Source: Planococcus sp. MSAK28401
Lineage (GTDB): Bacteria > Bacillota > Bacilli > Bacillales_A > Planococcaceae
DNA: 64,000 nucleotides
Assembly (NCBI RefSeq): GCF_018283455.1
Contig: NZ_JAAMTH010000001.1
Span: forward strand, 467,001 to 531,000
Direction of reading: 5' to 3'
Position 1 is the stretch's first letter; the number at the start of each line of letters is the position of its first letter. Made by a program: the position numbers and the translations under genes. The notes beneath the pieces are model-generated. The model saw nothing but the letters and a program-made list of their open reading frames with translations. It had not been told where the DNA came from and did not search any database. This document shows positions 16,484-24,948 of this stretch, piece by piece.

Positions 16484-17077
16484 ATGTTTGAGCCGTTGGA
16501 TGCGAATTATTTTGAAGCGCCGACACTTGATTTGTCGCGCGACTTATTAGGTAAGATCCTGGTCCATGAACTGCCCGGCGGAATTGTCGCTGGGAAGATC
16601 GTCGAGACCGAAGCATATATGGGGGCGGAAGACCGGGCGGCGCATAGCTTCGGCAATCGCCGCACCAAGCGTACAGAAGTGATGTTTGGCAGATCCGGCC
16701 TTGTGTATACGTATCAAATGCACACCCATACATTGTTGAATGTCGTCAGCGGGCCGGAAGAAACGCCGCGCGCCATCTTAATCCGTGCAGTCGAGCCGGT
16801 CGAAGGCGTCGAATTCATGGCGGAGCGCAGAGGGCTGCATATGCCGATGAAGCAATGGACAAGCGGGCCAGGCAAGCTGACGAAAGCGATGGGTATCACG
16901 ATGAACTATAATGGCCATCACTTCACTGAACGCCCGCTTTATATTGCAGAGGGCGAAGCGGTGCATGCGGTGTCGGCAGGGCCTCGCGTCGGCATCGGGA
17001 ATTCACAGGAAGCGGTCCATTATCCGTACCGCTTCTGGGAAACGGAAAACCCGTTTGTCTCGAAATTCCGTCCGTAA
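16484..17077 (+). CDS. 3-methyladenine DNA glycosylase (AAG/MPG family)
   Basis: Base-excision repair enzyme that removes alkylated purines. The 197-residue protein has the family blocks LLGKILVHELPGGIVAGKIVETEAYMG (with the catalytic-site ETEAY), DRAAHSFGNRRTKRTEVMFG, GLVYTYQMH and VSAGPRVGI. The start at 16484 follows TTAGGAGGG; the longer frame from 16463 lacks a ribosome site. It may be transcribed by read-through from the trp operon, but a functional link is unlikely. Confidence 0.93.
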   Translation: MFEPLDANYFEAPTLDLSRDLLGKILVHELPGGIVAGKIVETEAYMGAEDRAAHSFGNRRTKRTEVMFGRSGLVYTYQMHTHTLLNVVSGPEETPRAILIRAVEPVEGVEFMAERRGLHMPMKQWTSGPGKLTKAMGITMNYNGHHFTERPLYIAEGEAVHAVSAGPRVGIGNSQEAVHYPYRFWETENPFVSKFRP

Positions 17078-17084
17078 TCCGGAT

Positions 17085-17110
17085 GTTTAAGCTTTCCAAT
17101 TCGTGGAATA
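17085..17110 (+). promoter_or_regulatory. Weak SigmaB-like promoter before the DJ-1/PfpI gene
   Basis: GTTTAA (17085-17090) and GGAATA (17105-17110) are 14 bases apart. The -35 is perfect for SigmaB but the -10 is poor. The related B. subtilis gene yfkM is SigmaB controlled, hence the note. Confidence 0.3.
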
Positions 17111-17147
17111 CTGAAAGGGAGCACATAAACAGAAGGAGTGAAGGAAA

Positions 17148-17666
17148 GTGGCAAAAATTGCAACGTTAATTACAGATATGTTCGAAGATGTGGAGTATAC
17201 AGGACCGGCAAAAGCGTTTAACGAAGCGGGCCATGAACTGATCAATATCGAAAAGGAAGCAGGCAAGAAAGTGACCGGCAAGCAAGGCGAAGCCGTTGTC
17301 ACAATCGATAAAGGCATTGACGACGTGAACCCGGACGAATTCGATGCACTGCTATTGCCAGGCGGATTTTCGCCGGACCAATTGCGCGCTGACGATCGTT
17401 TCGTGACCTTCACGAAAGCGTTTATGGATTCGAAGAAACCAGTCTTCGCAATCTGCCACGGGCCGCAGCTATTGATTACGGCGAAAGCTTTGGAAGGCCG
17501 CAAAGCGACAGGCTTCAAATCGATCCAAGTCGATATGGAATACGCTGGCGCAACTGTTGTGGATGAAGAAGTGGCTGTATGCCAAGACCAATTGGTAACA
17601 AGCCGCCAGCCGGATGATATCCCGGCGTTCAACCGCGAGTCACTGAAATTGCTTGAAAACAAATAA
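17148..17666 (+). CDS. DJ-1/PfpI family protein (YfkM-like stress protein)
   Basis: Cytoplasmic class-I glutamine-amidotransferase-fold protein of 172 residues, related to general stress protein 18 (YfkM) and to PfpI/YhbO deglycases. The nucleophile elbow AICHGPQLLI contains the reactive cysteine; ALLLPGGFSPDQLR and the ending VTSRQPDDIPAF complete the family pattern. A GTG start at 17148 follows AGGAGTGAAGG. Probably protects against carbonyl or oxidative stress; true activity is debated in the family. Followed by a good terminator. Confidence 0.88.
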   Translation: MAKIATLITDMFEDVEYTGPAKAFNEAGHELINIEKEAGKKVTGKQGEAVVTIDKGIDDVNPDEFDALLLPGGFSPDQLRADDRFVTFTKAFMDSKKPVFAICHGPQLLITAKALEGRKATGFKSIQVDMEYAGATVVDEEVAVCQDQLVTSRQPDDIPAFNRESLKLLENK

Positions 17667-17676
17667 GGAACTATCC

Positions 17677-17706
17677 AAACCGCTCCCTTTACCGGGGGCG
17701 GTTTTT
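17677..17706 (+). terminator. Terminator after the DJ-1/PfpI gene
   Basis: AACCGCTCCC pairs with GGGGGCGGTT (one mismatch), followed by TTTTT. Confidence 0.8.
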
Positions 17707-17742
17707 ACGTGTCGAAAATTGTTCGGAAATCGAAATGCACTC

Positions 17743-17771
17743 TTGCATACATAAGTAATTGCTTATATAAT
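17743..17771 (+). promoter_or_regulatory. ars promoter with ArsR operator
   Basis: TTGCAT (17743-17748), 17-base spacer, TATAAT (17766-17771). The palindrome ATAAG-N6-CTTAT (17751-17766) fills the spacer and is the likely ArsR operator, so a bound repressor would block RNA polymerase. Confidence 0.8.
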
Positions 17772-17800
17772 AAACCCATTGCCAAAAAGAGGTGACTGAA

Positions 17801-18130
17801 ATGGACTACAAACAAATGGAACAGAGCTTGAAAGCGGTAAGCGACGAAAACCGCATGCTAATTTTGAAATACTTATCGAAGGAGGCATTGTGCATCTGTG
17901 AATTTACGGAGCTGCTGGATATGTCGCAGCCGGCCATCAGCCAGCATATGCGCAAACTCAAGCAGGCAGGATGGATTTGTGAAGAAAAGCGCGGGCGCTG
18001 GACAATCTGGTCGCTCAATGAAAAGCATCGGCTTTATGAGGTGTTGTCCTCGCTTCTAGCGATGCTGCCGGAACCTGAGCGGACAGTGGAATCGCTCGTT
18101 GCGGAAGGCAAGAAAGTGAATTGCAATTAA
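17801..18130 (+). CDS. arsR: ArsR family arsenical repressor
   Basis: Metalloid-sensing winged-helix repressor of 109 residues. The helix before the recognition helix reads LCICEFTELL, the ELCVCDL-type arsenite site with Cys-x-Cys; MSQPAISQHMRKLKQAGW is the DNA-binding helix-turn-helix. The C-terminus adds VNCN. The start at 17801 is preceded by AGAGGTGA; the GTG at 17792 is too close to it. Promoter and palindromic operator lie directly upstream and arsB is 15 bases downstream, so it autoregulates a two-gene operon. Confidence 0.92.
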   Translation: MDYKQMEQSLKAVSDENRMLILKYLSKEALCICEFTELLDMSQPAISQHMRKLKQAGWICEEKRGRWTIWSLNEKHRLYEVLSSLLAMLPEPERTVESLVAEGKKVNCN

Positions 18131-18145
18131 GGGGTTGGAACTGAA

Positions 18146-19441
18146 ATGGATGTTTGGTTAGCGAGTATTATTTTTCTGGTGACATTGCTGTTTGTCATCT
18201 GGCAGCCGCGTGGTTTGTCGATCGGCTGGTCGGCCATTGCGGGGGCAGTTGTCGCCTTGATATTCGGCGTCGTTGACTTCGGCGACGTGTGGGACGTAAC
18301 GGGGATCGTATGGAATGCGACATTAACTTTTGTCGCTTTGATCATCATTTCCTTGATTTTGGATGAGATTGGATTTTTTGAATGGGCGGCATTACATATG
18401 GCGCGTTTCGCCAAAGGCAGCGGCTTGCGCATGTTTTTCCTCGTTACGCTTCTTGGGGCGGTCGTAGCGGCGCTTTTTGCCAATGATGGCGCGGCGCTAA
18501 TTCTGACGCCGATCGTTCTTGCGATGGTAAGGGCCTTGAAATTCCGCGATACGATGATTTTGCCGTTTATCATGGCATCTGGCTTTATTGCTGATACGGC
18601 CTCCTTGCCGTTTGTTATCAGTAACTTGGTCAATATCGTTTCAGCTGATTTCTTCGGCATCGGCTTTACGGAATACGCATTACATATGGTGGTTCCGAAC
18701 TTATTCAGCATACTGGCAAGCATGCTTGTGCTGTACTTATTCTTTAAAAAAGACATCCCGGGCCGTTTTGACCCTGGGGTTTTGAAAAAACCGGATACTG
18801 CGATCAAAGATATCCGCATTTTCCGCCTGTCTTGGGTGGTTCTTGGGGTCTTGCTGATCGGCTACTTCATGAGCGAGTCGCTTGAGATCCCGGTTTCCTT
18901 GATTGCCGGCTCTATCGCAATTATTTTCCTGGCGATTGCACGCAATAGCAAGCACGTCGAAACGATGACGGTGCTAAAAGGCGCACCATGGGCGATCGTT
19001 TTCTTCTCAATCGGCATGTACGTCGTTGTTTACGGATTGCGCAATGTCGGCTTGACTTCGGTTCTCGCCCAGGCGATTGAATGGACAGCGGGGCACGGCC
19101 TGTATGCGGCGACGATCGGCATGGGCTTTATCGCAGCAATCCTGTCGTCCGGCATGAACAATATGCCGACAGTCATGATCAATGCCTTAGCCATCGCTGA
19201 GACGAATACGAACGGCGTCATGCGCGACGCTTTGATTTATGCCAATGTCATCGGATCCGACCTCGGCCCGAAAATCACGCCAATCGGTTCGCTTGCGACA
19301 CTTTTATGGCTTCATGTATTGAAGACGAAAGGCGTCGAAATCAGCTGGGGATATTATTTCAAAGTCGGCATCATCCTCACCGTCCCGACTTTGTTCATCA
19401 CCTTGACCGGGCTTTATTTATGGTTAACGGTGTTGAATTAA
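18146..19441 (+). CDS. arsB: Arsenite efflux pump ArsB
   Basis: Membrane extrusion protein of 431 residues with about 12 helices that expels As(III)/Sb(III). Recognised from the ArsB order: [10 protein letters not shown] near the start, [70 protein letters not shown] and [21 protein letters not shown]. No arsA or arsC is next to it, so arsenate would need a reductase encoded elsewhere. Followed by a strong two-way terminator. Confidence 0.95.
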   Translation: MDVWLASIIFLVTLLFVIWQPRGLSIGWSAIAGAVVALIFGVVDFGDVWDVTGIVWNATLTFVALIIISLILDEIGFFEWAALHMARFAKGSGLRMFFLVTLLGAVVAALFANDGAALILTPIVLAMVRALKFRDTMILPFIMASGFIADTASLPFVISNLVNIVSADFFGIGFTEYALHMVVPNLFSILASMLVLYLFFKKDIPGRFDPGVLKKPDTAIKDIRIFRLSWVVLGVLLIGYFMSESLEIPVSLIAGSIAIIFLAIARNSKHVETMTVLKGAPWAIVFFSIGMYVVVYGLRNVGLTSVLAQAIEWTAGHGLYAATIGMGFIAAILSSGMNNMPTVMINALAIAETNTNGVMRDALIYANVIGSDLGPKITPIGSLATLLWLHVLKTKGVEISWGYYFKVGIILTVPTLFITLTGLYLWLTVLN

Positions 19442-19452
19442 TCAACACAACG

Positions 19453-19492
19453 AAAAATGCCCGCCATTCAAAAGTGAATGGCGGGCATTTTT
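19453..19492. terminator. Bidirectional terminator, arsB / DUF7662-GNAT gene
   Basis: AAAAATGCCCGCCATTC (19453-19469) pairs perfectly with its complement at 19476-19492, with A and T tracts on both sides, between convergent genes. Confidence 0.9.
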
Positions 19493-19502
19493 AAATTTTG
19501 GC

Positions 19503-20303
19503 TTAGTCCAAAAACTTGGCCAAGTAGATTTCGTCGTGTTCTTTGCCGTCGATGATGAGTGAGCGGCGGCGTGTGCCTTCTGCTTCGAACCCGGCTTTTT
19601 CATAAAGCTTGCGGGCACGCTCGTTGGCTTCGAGGACCGTCAATTCCAGGCGGGAGATGCCTTTTTGCTTGGCCCAGTCTTCCGCTTTTTCGAGGAGCGA
19701 TTTGGCGATGCCTTTGCCTTGTGCTTCCTTCAGAAGGCCGAGGGCTAATGCTGCCCGGTGTTGTGCCCGCTTCGCTTCATTGCCGATGACCATCAAATAG
19801 CCGACGTGCTTGCCATTCAAGATGGCGATGATAATAGCGGAATGGCCACTTTGTTTCCACTCGATGATTTGCTTGCGGACACGCTGCGTGGAAAGCGAGC
19901 GCTCGTCCTTGCCGTAAAGCATGAAATCGGATTCCGCCTCTACGGCTTTTTGGAGCAAGGCCAGCGACCGGGCATCCCCGTGTTCAGCGGTGCGGATCAA
20001 TAAAATATCTTTGTCTTCGGCCTCTTTACTGGCTGCTGTGTTCTTGGCATCCGCTTTTTCGAAGACGACATAACGGTCGGGTTCGACTTCCGCAACGCGG
20101 TAACCGGAATCCATCCAGGCGTGGAAATGTTTTGCAGGGGGCTTCGACTTTTTCCACCAGCTTTTGTTCAAGTAAGCGGCGTTGGGCAAGTTCTGGCCCA
20201 TGATTTGCTCGATTTCCGAAAAGGTCAAACGGATGTTGGAATTCGTTGCGGATTGAAAATAATGGGACAAGGGAATGTATTTCTTTTCCAATAATATAGT
20301 CAC
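19503..20303 (-). CDS. DUF7662-GNAT fusion protein
   Basis: A 266-residue two-domain protein. Residues about 8-80 (IPLSHYFQSA, LTFSEIEQIMG, LPNAAYLNKSWW, AWMDSGYRVAEVEPDRYVVF) match the DUF7662 pattern, a small domain with conserved WW and GW/GY positions often found near nucleic-acid enzymes. Residues about 100-266 are a GNAT acetyltransferase with LGLLKEAQGKGIAKSLLEKA (acetyl-CoA loop) and LEANERARKLYEKAGFEAEGTRRR, ending like RimI/ribosomal GNATs. Start: GTG at 20303 with GGAAGAGG 5 bases ahead; GTG at 20309 would have no spacing. Substrate unknown; the N-terminal domain may bind DNA or a partner. Confidence 0.75.
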   Translation of the reverse strand: MTILLEKKYIPLSHYFQSATNSNIRLTFSEIEQIMGQNLPNAAYLNKSWWKKSKPPAKHFHAWMDSGYRVAEVEPDRYVVFEKADAKNTAASKEAEDKDILLIRTAEHGDARSLALLQKAVEAESDFMLYGKDERSLSTQRVRKQIIEWKQSGHSAIIIAILNGKHVGYLMVIGNEAKRAQHRAALALGLLKEAQGKGIAKSLLEKAEDWAKQKGISRLELTVLEANERARKLYEKAGFEAEGTRRRSLIIDGKEHDEIYLAKFLD

Positions 20304-20530
20304 TGGCACCTCTTCCTTCCAAAAATATAGGATTAGTTAGTAATATAATACCATTCAAATGTGCTAAAGTACACACTAAACTTTAAGAATACTGATAATT
20401 CTAAAATTATTTCCGTATTTAGTTGGTGAAATGCTGGGTAACACTAGGTTTTCAGTCGCAGATTTTTTATGGAGAGGAAATTTGTGATAGAATAATCTCA
20501 GAAACTACACAAGCCAGGAGGCCATTATTC

Positions 20531-21457
20531 ATGTCAAATGTTTTTGTACTAGGTCATAAAAATCCGGACACCGATTCGATCTGTTCGGCAATCGCTTATG
20601 CCCATCTGAAAAAAGAGCTCGGAATGGACGCTGAAGCCATTCGCCTCGGTGAACCGAACAATGAAACGCTTTTTGCGCTCGACCATTTCAAAGCCTCGAA
20701 TCCCCGCTTGGTGAAACGCGCTTCAGACGAAGTGAAGCAAGTCATTCTTGTTGATCACAACGAGCGCCAGCAAAGCATCGACGATATCGATGAAGTCCAA
20801 GTGATCGAAGTAATCGACCATCACCGGATTGCTAATTTCGAAACAACCGATCCGCTTTATTTCCGCGCAGAACCTGTGGGATGCACAGCGACGATTTTAT
20901 TGAAGCTTTATAAAGAACATGCAGTCGAAGTGCCGGCTGATATTGCCGGGTTGATGCTATCAGCCATCATTTCGGATTCATTGCTATTCAAATCCCCGAC
21001 CTGCACCGATCAGGACATTCAAGCAGCGAAAGAACTGGCAGAGATCGCCGGTGTCGATTCACAAGAGTACGGTCTTGCCTTGTTGAAAGCCGGCGCCGAT
21101 TTAAGCAATAAAACACTGGAAGATTTGATTTCACTCGATTCCAAGGAATTCGAAGCAGGCGACCATCGTTTTGAAGTGGCGCAAGTCAACGCCATCGATG
21201 TAGCGGAAGTACTGGAGCGCCAGGCGGAATTGGAAGTATTGATCAGCAACACAGTTACCGCCAAAGGCTTGGACCTTTTCGTCTTCGCTGTCACGGACAT
21301 CCTGAACAATAACTCGGAAGCGATTGTCCTTGGACGCCGCGCAGACATCATCGAATCTGCCTTTCAGTCAAGCGTCGTCAACAACCGCGTGATTTTGCCG
21401 GGCGTTGTCTCAAGAAAAAAACAAATCGTTCCGGTCATTACTGAAGCTTTAAGCTGA
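20531..21457 (+). CDS. ppaC: Manganese-dependent inorganic pyrophosphatase
   Basis: Family II pyrophosphatase of 308 residues, hydrolysing PPi to phosphate in the cytoplasm. The DHH-family motifs are in order: [17 protein letters not shown] (metal His and Asp), [19 protein letters not shown], then the C-terminal DHHA2 domain ending [11 protein letters not shown] (substrate-binding SRKKQ). The start at 20531 has CAGGAGG; a longer frame from 20423 is non-coding leader. A monocistronic gene followed by a terminator. Confidence 0.96.
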   Translation: MSNVFVLGHKNPDTDSICSAIAYAHLKKELGMDAEAIRLGEPNNETLFALDHFKASNPRLVKRASDEVKQVILVDHNERQQSIDDIDEVQVIEVIDHHRIANFETTDPLYFRAEPVGCTATILLKLYKEHAVEVPADIAGLMLSAIISDSLLFKSPTCTDQDIQAAKELAEIAGVDSQEYGLALLKAGADLSNKTLEDLISLDSKEFEAGDHRFEVAQVNAIDVAEVLERQAELEVLISNTVTAKGLDLFVFAVTDILNNNSEAIVLGRRADIIESAFQSSVVNNRVILPGVVSRKKQIVPVITEALS

Positions 21458-21482
21458 TTCCCTATGGGAGTCAGTTTTTTTG
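21453..21482 (+). terminator. ppaC terminator
   Basis: CTGATTCCC pairs with GGGAGTCAG (one wobble), followed by seven T; the stem begins in the stop codon region. Confidence 0.75.
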
Positions 21483-21559
21483 TGCTGGGAATTATTTTCA
21501 AGCAAAAAAATTGTGGCGTATCTATGTCATTGCTATAGTAAGTGGCGAGGTGAATAGTT

Positions 21560-22270
21560 ATGAAAATTGAAGTTTGGTCAGATTACGTTTGCCCATTCTG
21601 TTATATAGGAAAGCGCACATTGGAACAAGCACTCGTACGCTCAGGCTATGAGAGCCAAGCGGAGATCACATTTAAAGCATACGAATTGGATCCACAAGCG
21701 CCAGTGGACTCCAGCAGATTTGCCTACGAACACTTGGCGGAAAAGATGGGGCAAAGCCTCGAACGGGCAAAAGAAATGACAGCTGGGGTTGCACAACAGG
21801 CAAAAGCGTTTGATTTGCATTATGATGTGGAGAACATGCCCCACGCTAATACCTTTTCTGCGCACCGACTCGTCAAATGGGCTGCCACACAAGGCGAGGA
21901 ACATCAACTGACCGAGCTATTGATGCACCATTACTTCGAAAAAGCGCATAATATCAGCAATGCGGAGACCTTGCTGTCGATTGTTGAAAAAGCAGGGCTT
22001 GATCGCGAACAGGCAGCGGAAGTTCTCGATTCGGATCAATTCCAGGGCGAGGTCGAGCGCGACATCCAAGAGGCCGGGCAAATCGGTGTACAAGGCGTCC
22101 CGTTTTTCGTGGTTAACCGAAAGTATGCAATTTCTGGCGCGCAGCCGCTTGAAGCGTTCATTGAGGCATTAGAACAAATCGCTGAAGAAGAAGGTTTGCG
22201 CCCGGCATTGAAGCCGATTGGAAAAGCGAAAACAAGCTTTTGCACAGGAGATTCCTGCGACGGCGAATAA
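21560..22270 (+). CDS. DsbA family oxidoreductase, FrnE-like
   Basis: Cytoplasmic thioredoxin-fold protein of 236 residues without signal peptide. The N-terminal WSDYVCPFCYIGKRTLE carries the CPFC active site, and QEAGQIGVQGVPFFVVN contains the cis-proline loop (GVP). Near the end FCTGDSC gives the extra CX4C pair known from FrnE proteins, which act as disulfide oxidoreductases in oxidative stress. It lies about 95 bases before azoR, which has its own promoter. Substrates unknown. Confidence 0.9.
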   Translation: MKIEVWSDYVCPFCYIGKRTLEQALVRSGYESQAEITFKAYELDPQAPVDSSRFAYEHLAEKMGQSLERAKEMTAGVAQQAKAFDLHYDVENMPHANTFSAHRLVKWAATQGEEHQLTELLMHHYFEKAHNISNAETLLSIVEKAGLDREQAAEVLDSDQFQGEVERDIQEAGQIGVQGVPFFVVNRKYAISGAQPLEAFIEALEQIAEEEGLRPALKPIGKAKTSFCTGDSCDGE

Positions 22271-22284
22271 GCCAAGCAAGCGCG

Positions 22285-22330
22285 TTGACTTTGTATCTCG
22301 AATTACTTATAATTAAAAAGTCTCGAATTA
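22285..22330 (+). promoter_or_regulatory. azoR promoter with two MhqR-like half sites
   Basis: TTGACT (22285-22290), 17-base spacer, TATAAT (22308-22313). ATCTCGAATT (22295-22304) lies in the spacer and TCTCGAATTA (22321-22330) just after the start site, 26 bases apart. Both match the left arm of the MhqR palindrome ATCTCGAATTCGAGAT that occurs intact at 39475. Confidence 0.7.
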
Positions 22331-22365
22331 AAGAATAATATTAATAGTATAAAGGAGTTTTACAA

Positions 22366-22998
22366 GTGGAAAACATTTTAGTCGTAAAAGCCAATAACCG
22401 TCCGGCTTCTGAGGGCGTTTCAAGTAAAATGCACGAAGTATTCATGGAGAACTTAAAGACAGATGCAGAGGTCAATACATTTGACGTATTCGCAGAAGAC
22501 ATGCCGTATTTCGGACAGGATTTCTTCGATGCCATGCAAAAATCCGCACAAGCGGAAGAATTGACTGACCTAGAGCAGCGCATCTTGACGGCAGCCAACA
22601 AAGCGATGGACGCATTCATGGACGCTGATGTAGTCGTTTTCGCATTCCCATTGTGGAATAAAACAATTCCTGCAGCCTTGCAAACATTCATCGACTATGT
22701 CTACCGTGCAGGCATGACCTTCAAGTACACAGAAGAAGGCCCGGTTGGCTTGGTTCCAGAGAAGAAAGTCATCATCTTGAACGCACGAGGCGGCGTCTAC
22801 TCGACACCGGAAATGGCACCTAGTGAGATGAGCGTTAACTACATCCGTGCCATCATGAACTTCTTCGGCATCACAGATATCGAGGAAGTCATCATTGAAG
22901 GACACAATATGTATCCTGACCGTGCTGAGCAAATCATCGCAGACGGCATGGAACGCGTAAAAGAAACAGCTAATACACTTTCTAAAGTAAACGCATAA
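22366..22998 (+). CDS. azoR: FMN-dependent NADH-azoreductase
   Basis: Flavodoxin-fold quinone/azo reductase of 210 residues that reduces quinones and azo dyes with NADH via FMN. Recognised by KANNRPASEGVSSKMHEVF at the FMN phosphate site, VFAFPLWNKTIPAALQTFIDYVYRAGMTF and ILNARGGVYS. Starts with GTG at 22366 after AAAGGAG. The promoter carries MhqR-like half sites, consistent with B. subtilis azoR2 (MhqR regulon) and a role in quinone detoxification. Ends with a TTCG-tetraloop terminator. Confidence 0.93.
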   Translation: MENILVVKANNRPASEGVSSKMHEVFMENLKTDAEVNTFDVFAEDMPYFGQDFFDAMQKSAQAEELTDLEQRILTAANKAMDAFMDADVVVFAFPLWNKTIPAALQTFIDYVYRAGMTFKYTEEGPVGLVPEKKVIILNARGGVYSTPEMAPSEMSVNYIRAIMNFFGITDIEEVIIEGHNMYPDRAEQIIADGMERVKETANTLSKVNA

Positions 22999-23008
22999 TG
23001 ACTGGAAG

Positions 23009-23042
23009 GACGGAAACGCTTCGGCGATTCCGTCTTTTTTTT
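23009..23042 (+). terminator. azoR terminator
   Basis: GACGGAA-A-CGC-TTCG-GCG-A-TTCCGTC with a UUCG tetraloop, followed by nine T. Confidence 0.9.
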
Positions 23043-23104
23043 TGCTTAAAATTGCCGGGACTGAGCTTTTCCAATCAAATGGATCGATTCAACTTTTTTT
23101 TATG

Positions 23105-23261
23105 CATTTATTTGCTCAACTTTCGCTGTGCTCAAGCCTCGGACATTCGTTTGCTCCCACATCTGCGAGGCAGATGCGTCGCAAATAAATGAACTCAGCT
23201 GCCCTCTATAACATTTATTTGCTCGACTTTCGCTGTGCTCAAGCCTCGCAAACGAATGTCC
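23105..23261. repeat. Intergenic composite repeat (direct plus inverted arms)
   Basis: A 37-base direct repeat lies at 23105-23141 and 23212-23248 with one mismatch. Each copy is followed by one arm of a perfect 14-base inverted repeat, GGACATTCGTTTGC (23141-23154) and GCAAACGAATGTCC (23248-23261). Between them CATCTGC-GAG-GCAGATG (23160-23176) forms a short hairpin. The reverse complement of 23151-23196 is about 90 percent identical to 51243-51287, so this is a dispersed element. No gene is seen in the 351-base gap from 22999 to 23349. Confidence 0.8.
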
Positions 23262-23349
23262 GAGGCATGCCTCGTGCATTCGTTGGTTAATGATTTCCAC
23301 ATAGGGGTAGACAGTCAATAAGCAAAACATTCAATAAAGGAGGGGCAGC

Positions 23350-24903
23350 ATGTCTCAAAGTGAACAGCAAAGCCGTATTCCCGAATCGAAGGAGTCTTTT
23401 TGGAGAGCGTACAAGGAATTGCCGGATTACCCGGCATTTACCGGCAATAAGTCCACGGAAGTTGCAGTAGTAGGGGCTGGCATCGCCGGTGTCATCACCG
23501 CGTATCTATTGGCGAAGGAAGGAAAGAAAGTGACACTTCTTGATGCCGGTAAATTGATTGATGGCGTCACGGGCTATACAACTGCGAAAATTTCAGCTCA
23601 GCACGGCCTGTATTACGCGCCGCTGATCAAGCTCGTTGGGGAAAAACAAGCGCAGCTTTATTACGAAGCCAATATGGACGGATTGAAATTCATTGAAGAA
23701 ACAGCAAAAGAGTTGAACATCGATTGCGATTTCTCGCATCAGGATGCATTTATCTATTCGACAAAAGATTCCACGGTGAAGTTATTGGAGAAAGAAGCGG
23801 AAGCGTACCAGCAGCTTGGCATCGATGGCGGGCTTGCGCGCAAGGAGTCGGAACTGCCATTTCCTGTGACGGAGGCGCTCGTCATGCGCAACCAGGCCCA
23901 ATTCCATCCGGTGAAATTCCTGACCGGCCTCGTAAAAGAACTGGAGAAAATGGGTGTGGACATTCATGAACAAAGCCGCGCCATGAAAATCCTAAGCAAA
24001 AAAGACCCAGTGATCCAAACGGAAAACTTATCTCATTTGTCCTGCGACAAAGTAGTGGTCGCCACGCATTATCCGTTCAACGATTTTGACGGCATGTATT
24101 TCTCGAGACTGTCTGTCAACCGCTCTTATGCCATTGCTGTCCGGACCGAAGGCAAGATTCCTGAAGGCATGTACATCAGTGCCGACAGCCCATCCCGCTC
24201 TATCCGCTTTACGCCAGGTGAAGACGGAGAAAAACTCTTGTTGCTTGGCGGCGATGGCCATGCCACAGGCCAGAGTTCAGTCGAGACGATGGAGCATTAC
24301 GAGAATTTGGCGAAGTTCGGTGAAGATTATTTTGCTGCAGAGGAAATTCCGTATCGCTGGTCATCCCAGGATATGACGACTTTGGATAAAATCCCTTATG
24401 TCGGTACGATCACCGCTGGATATGAAAATATTCTCGTCGCGACCGGATTCCATAAATGGGGGATGGCGAACGGCGCCATTGCCGGGCGGATTTTGACCGA
24501 CCAAATCGTCGGGCGCGACAACCCATACGCTGCGCTATTCGATCCGACGCGGCCGAAAGTGAAAACGGCCGATGCGGCAAGCTTCTTGAAGGACAATGCA
24601 TCGGTGGCGAAAGAACTGGTCAGCGGCAAACTGAAAAAAGCCTCCAAGACAATCGACGACCTGGAAAAAGGGCAGGGCGGCCTTGTCAAAGTGGACGGCA
24701 AAAAAGCGGGCGGCTACCGCGATGAATACGGCCAAGTGCATCTCGTCAAACCGACCTGTACGCATATGGGCTGTGACGTGGCATGGAACGATGCCGAAAC
24801 TTCATGGGATTGCCCGTGTCATGGTTCCCGCTTCTCGCATACCGGGGAAGTATTGGAAGGGCCTGCCGTGAAACCGTTGAAGAAATTGGAAGGCGGCATA
24901 TAA
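23350..24903 (+). CDS. FAD-dependent oxidoreductase with C-terminal Rieske domain (YhfW-like)
   Basis: Two-domain redox protein of 517 residues. Residues about 35-400 form a DAO-type FAD domain (EVAVVGAGIAGVITAYLLAKEG, then DGVTGYTTAKISAQHG and GFHKWGMANGAIAG). Residues about 430-517 are a Rieske domain with CTHMGCDV and CPCHGSRF, both Cys-His ligand pairs intact, binding a 2Fe-2S cluster. Architecture and length match B. subtilis YhfW. The ATG follows AAAGGAGGGG. Substrate unknown; electrons probably pass between flavin and Fe-S cluster. Followed by a two-way terminator. Confidence 0.93.
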   Translation: MSQSEQQSRIPESKESFWRAYKELPDYPAFTGNKSTEVAVVGAGIAGVITAYLLAKEGKKVTLLDAGKLIDGVTGYTTAKISAQHGLYYAPLIKLVGEKQAQLYYEANMDGLKFIEETAKELNIDCDFSHQDAFIYSTKDSTVKLLEKEAEAYQQLGIDGGLARKESELPFPVTEALVMRNQAQFHPVKFLTGLVKELEKMGVDIHEQSRAMKILSKKDPVIQTENLSHLSCDKVVVATHYPFNDFDGMYFSRLSVNRSYAIAVRTEGKIPEGMYISADSPSRSIRFTPGEDGEKLLLLGGDGHATGQSSVETMEHYENLAKFGEDYFAAEEIPYRWSSQDMTTLDKIPYVGTITAGYENILVATGFHKWGMANGAIAGRILTDQIVGRDNPYAALFDPTRPKVKTADAASFLKDNASVAKELVSGKLKKASKTIDDLEKGQGGLVKVDGKKAGGYRDEYGQVHLVKPTCTHMGCDVAWNDAETSWDCPCHGSRFSHTGEVLEGPAVKPLKKLEGGI

Positions 24904-24910
24904 AACGTAG

Positions 24911-24944
24911 AAAAAAAGAAGCAGCGGCGGCTGCTTCTTTTTTT
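24911..24944. terminator. Bidirectional terminator, YhfW-like / YceI
   Basis: An A tract with GAAGCAGC pairs with GCTGCTTC and a T tract around GGCG, between convergent genes. Confidence 0.88.
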
Positions 24945-24948
24945 ATGC

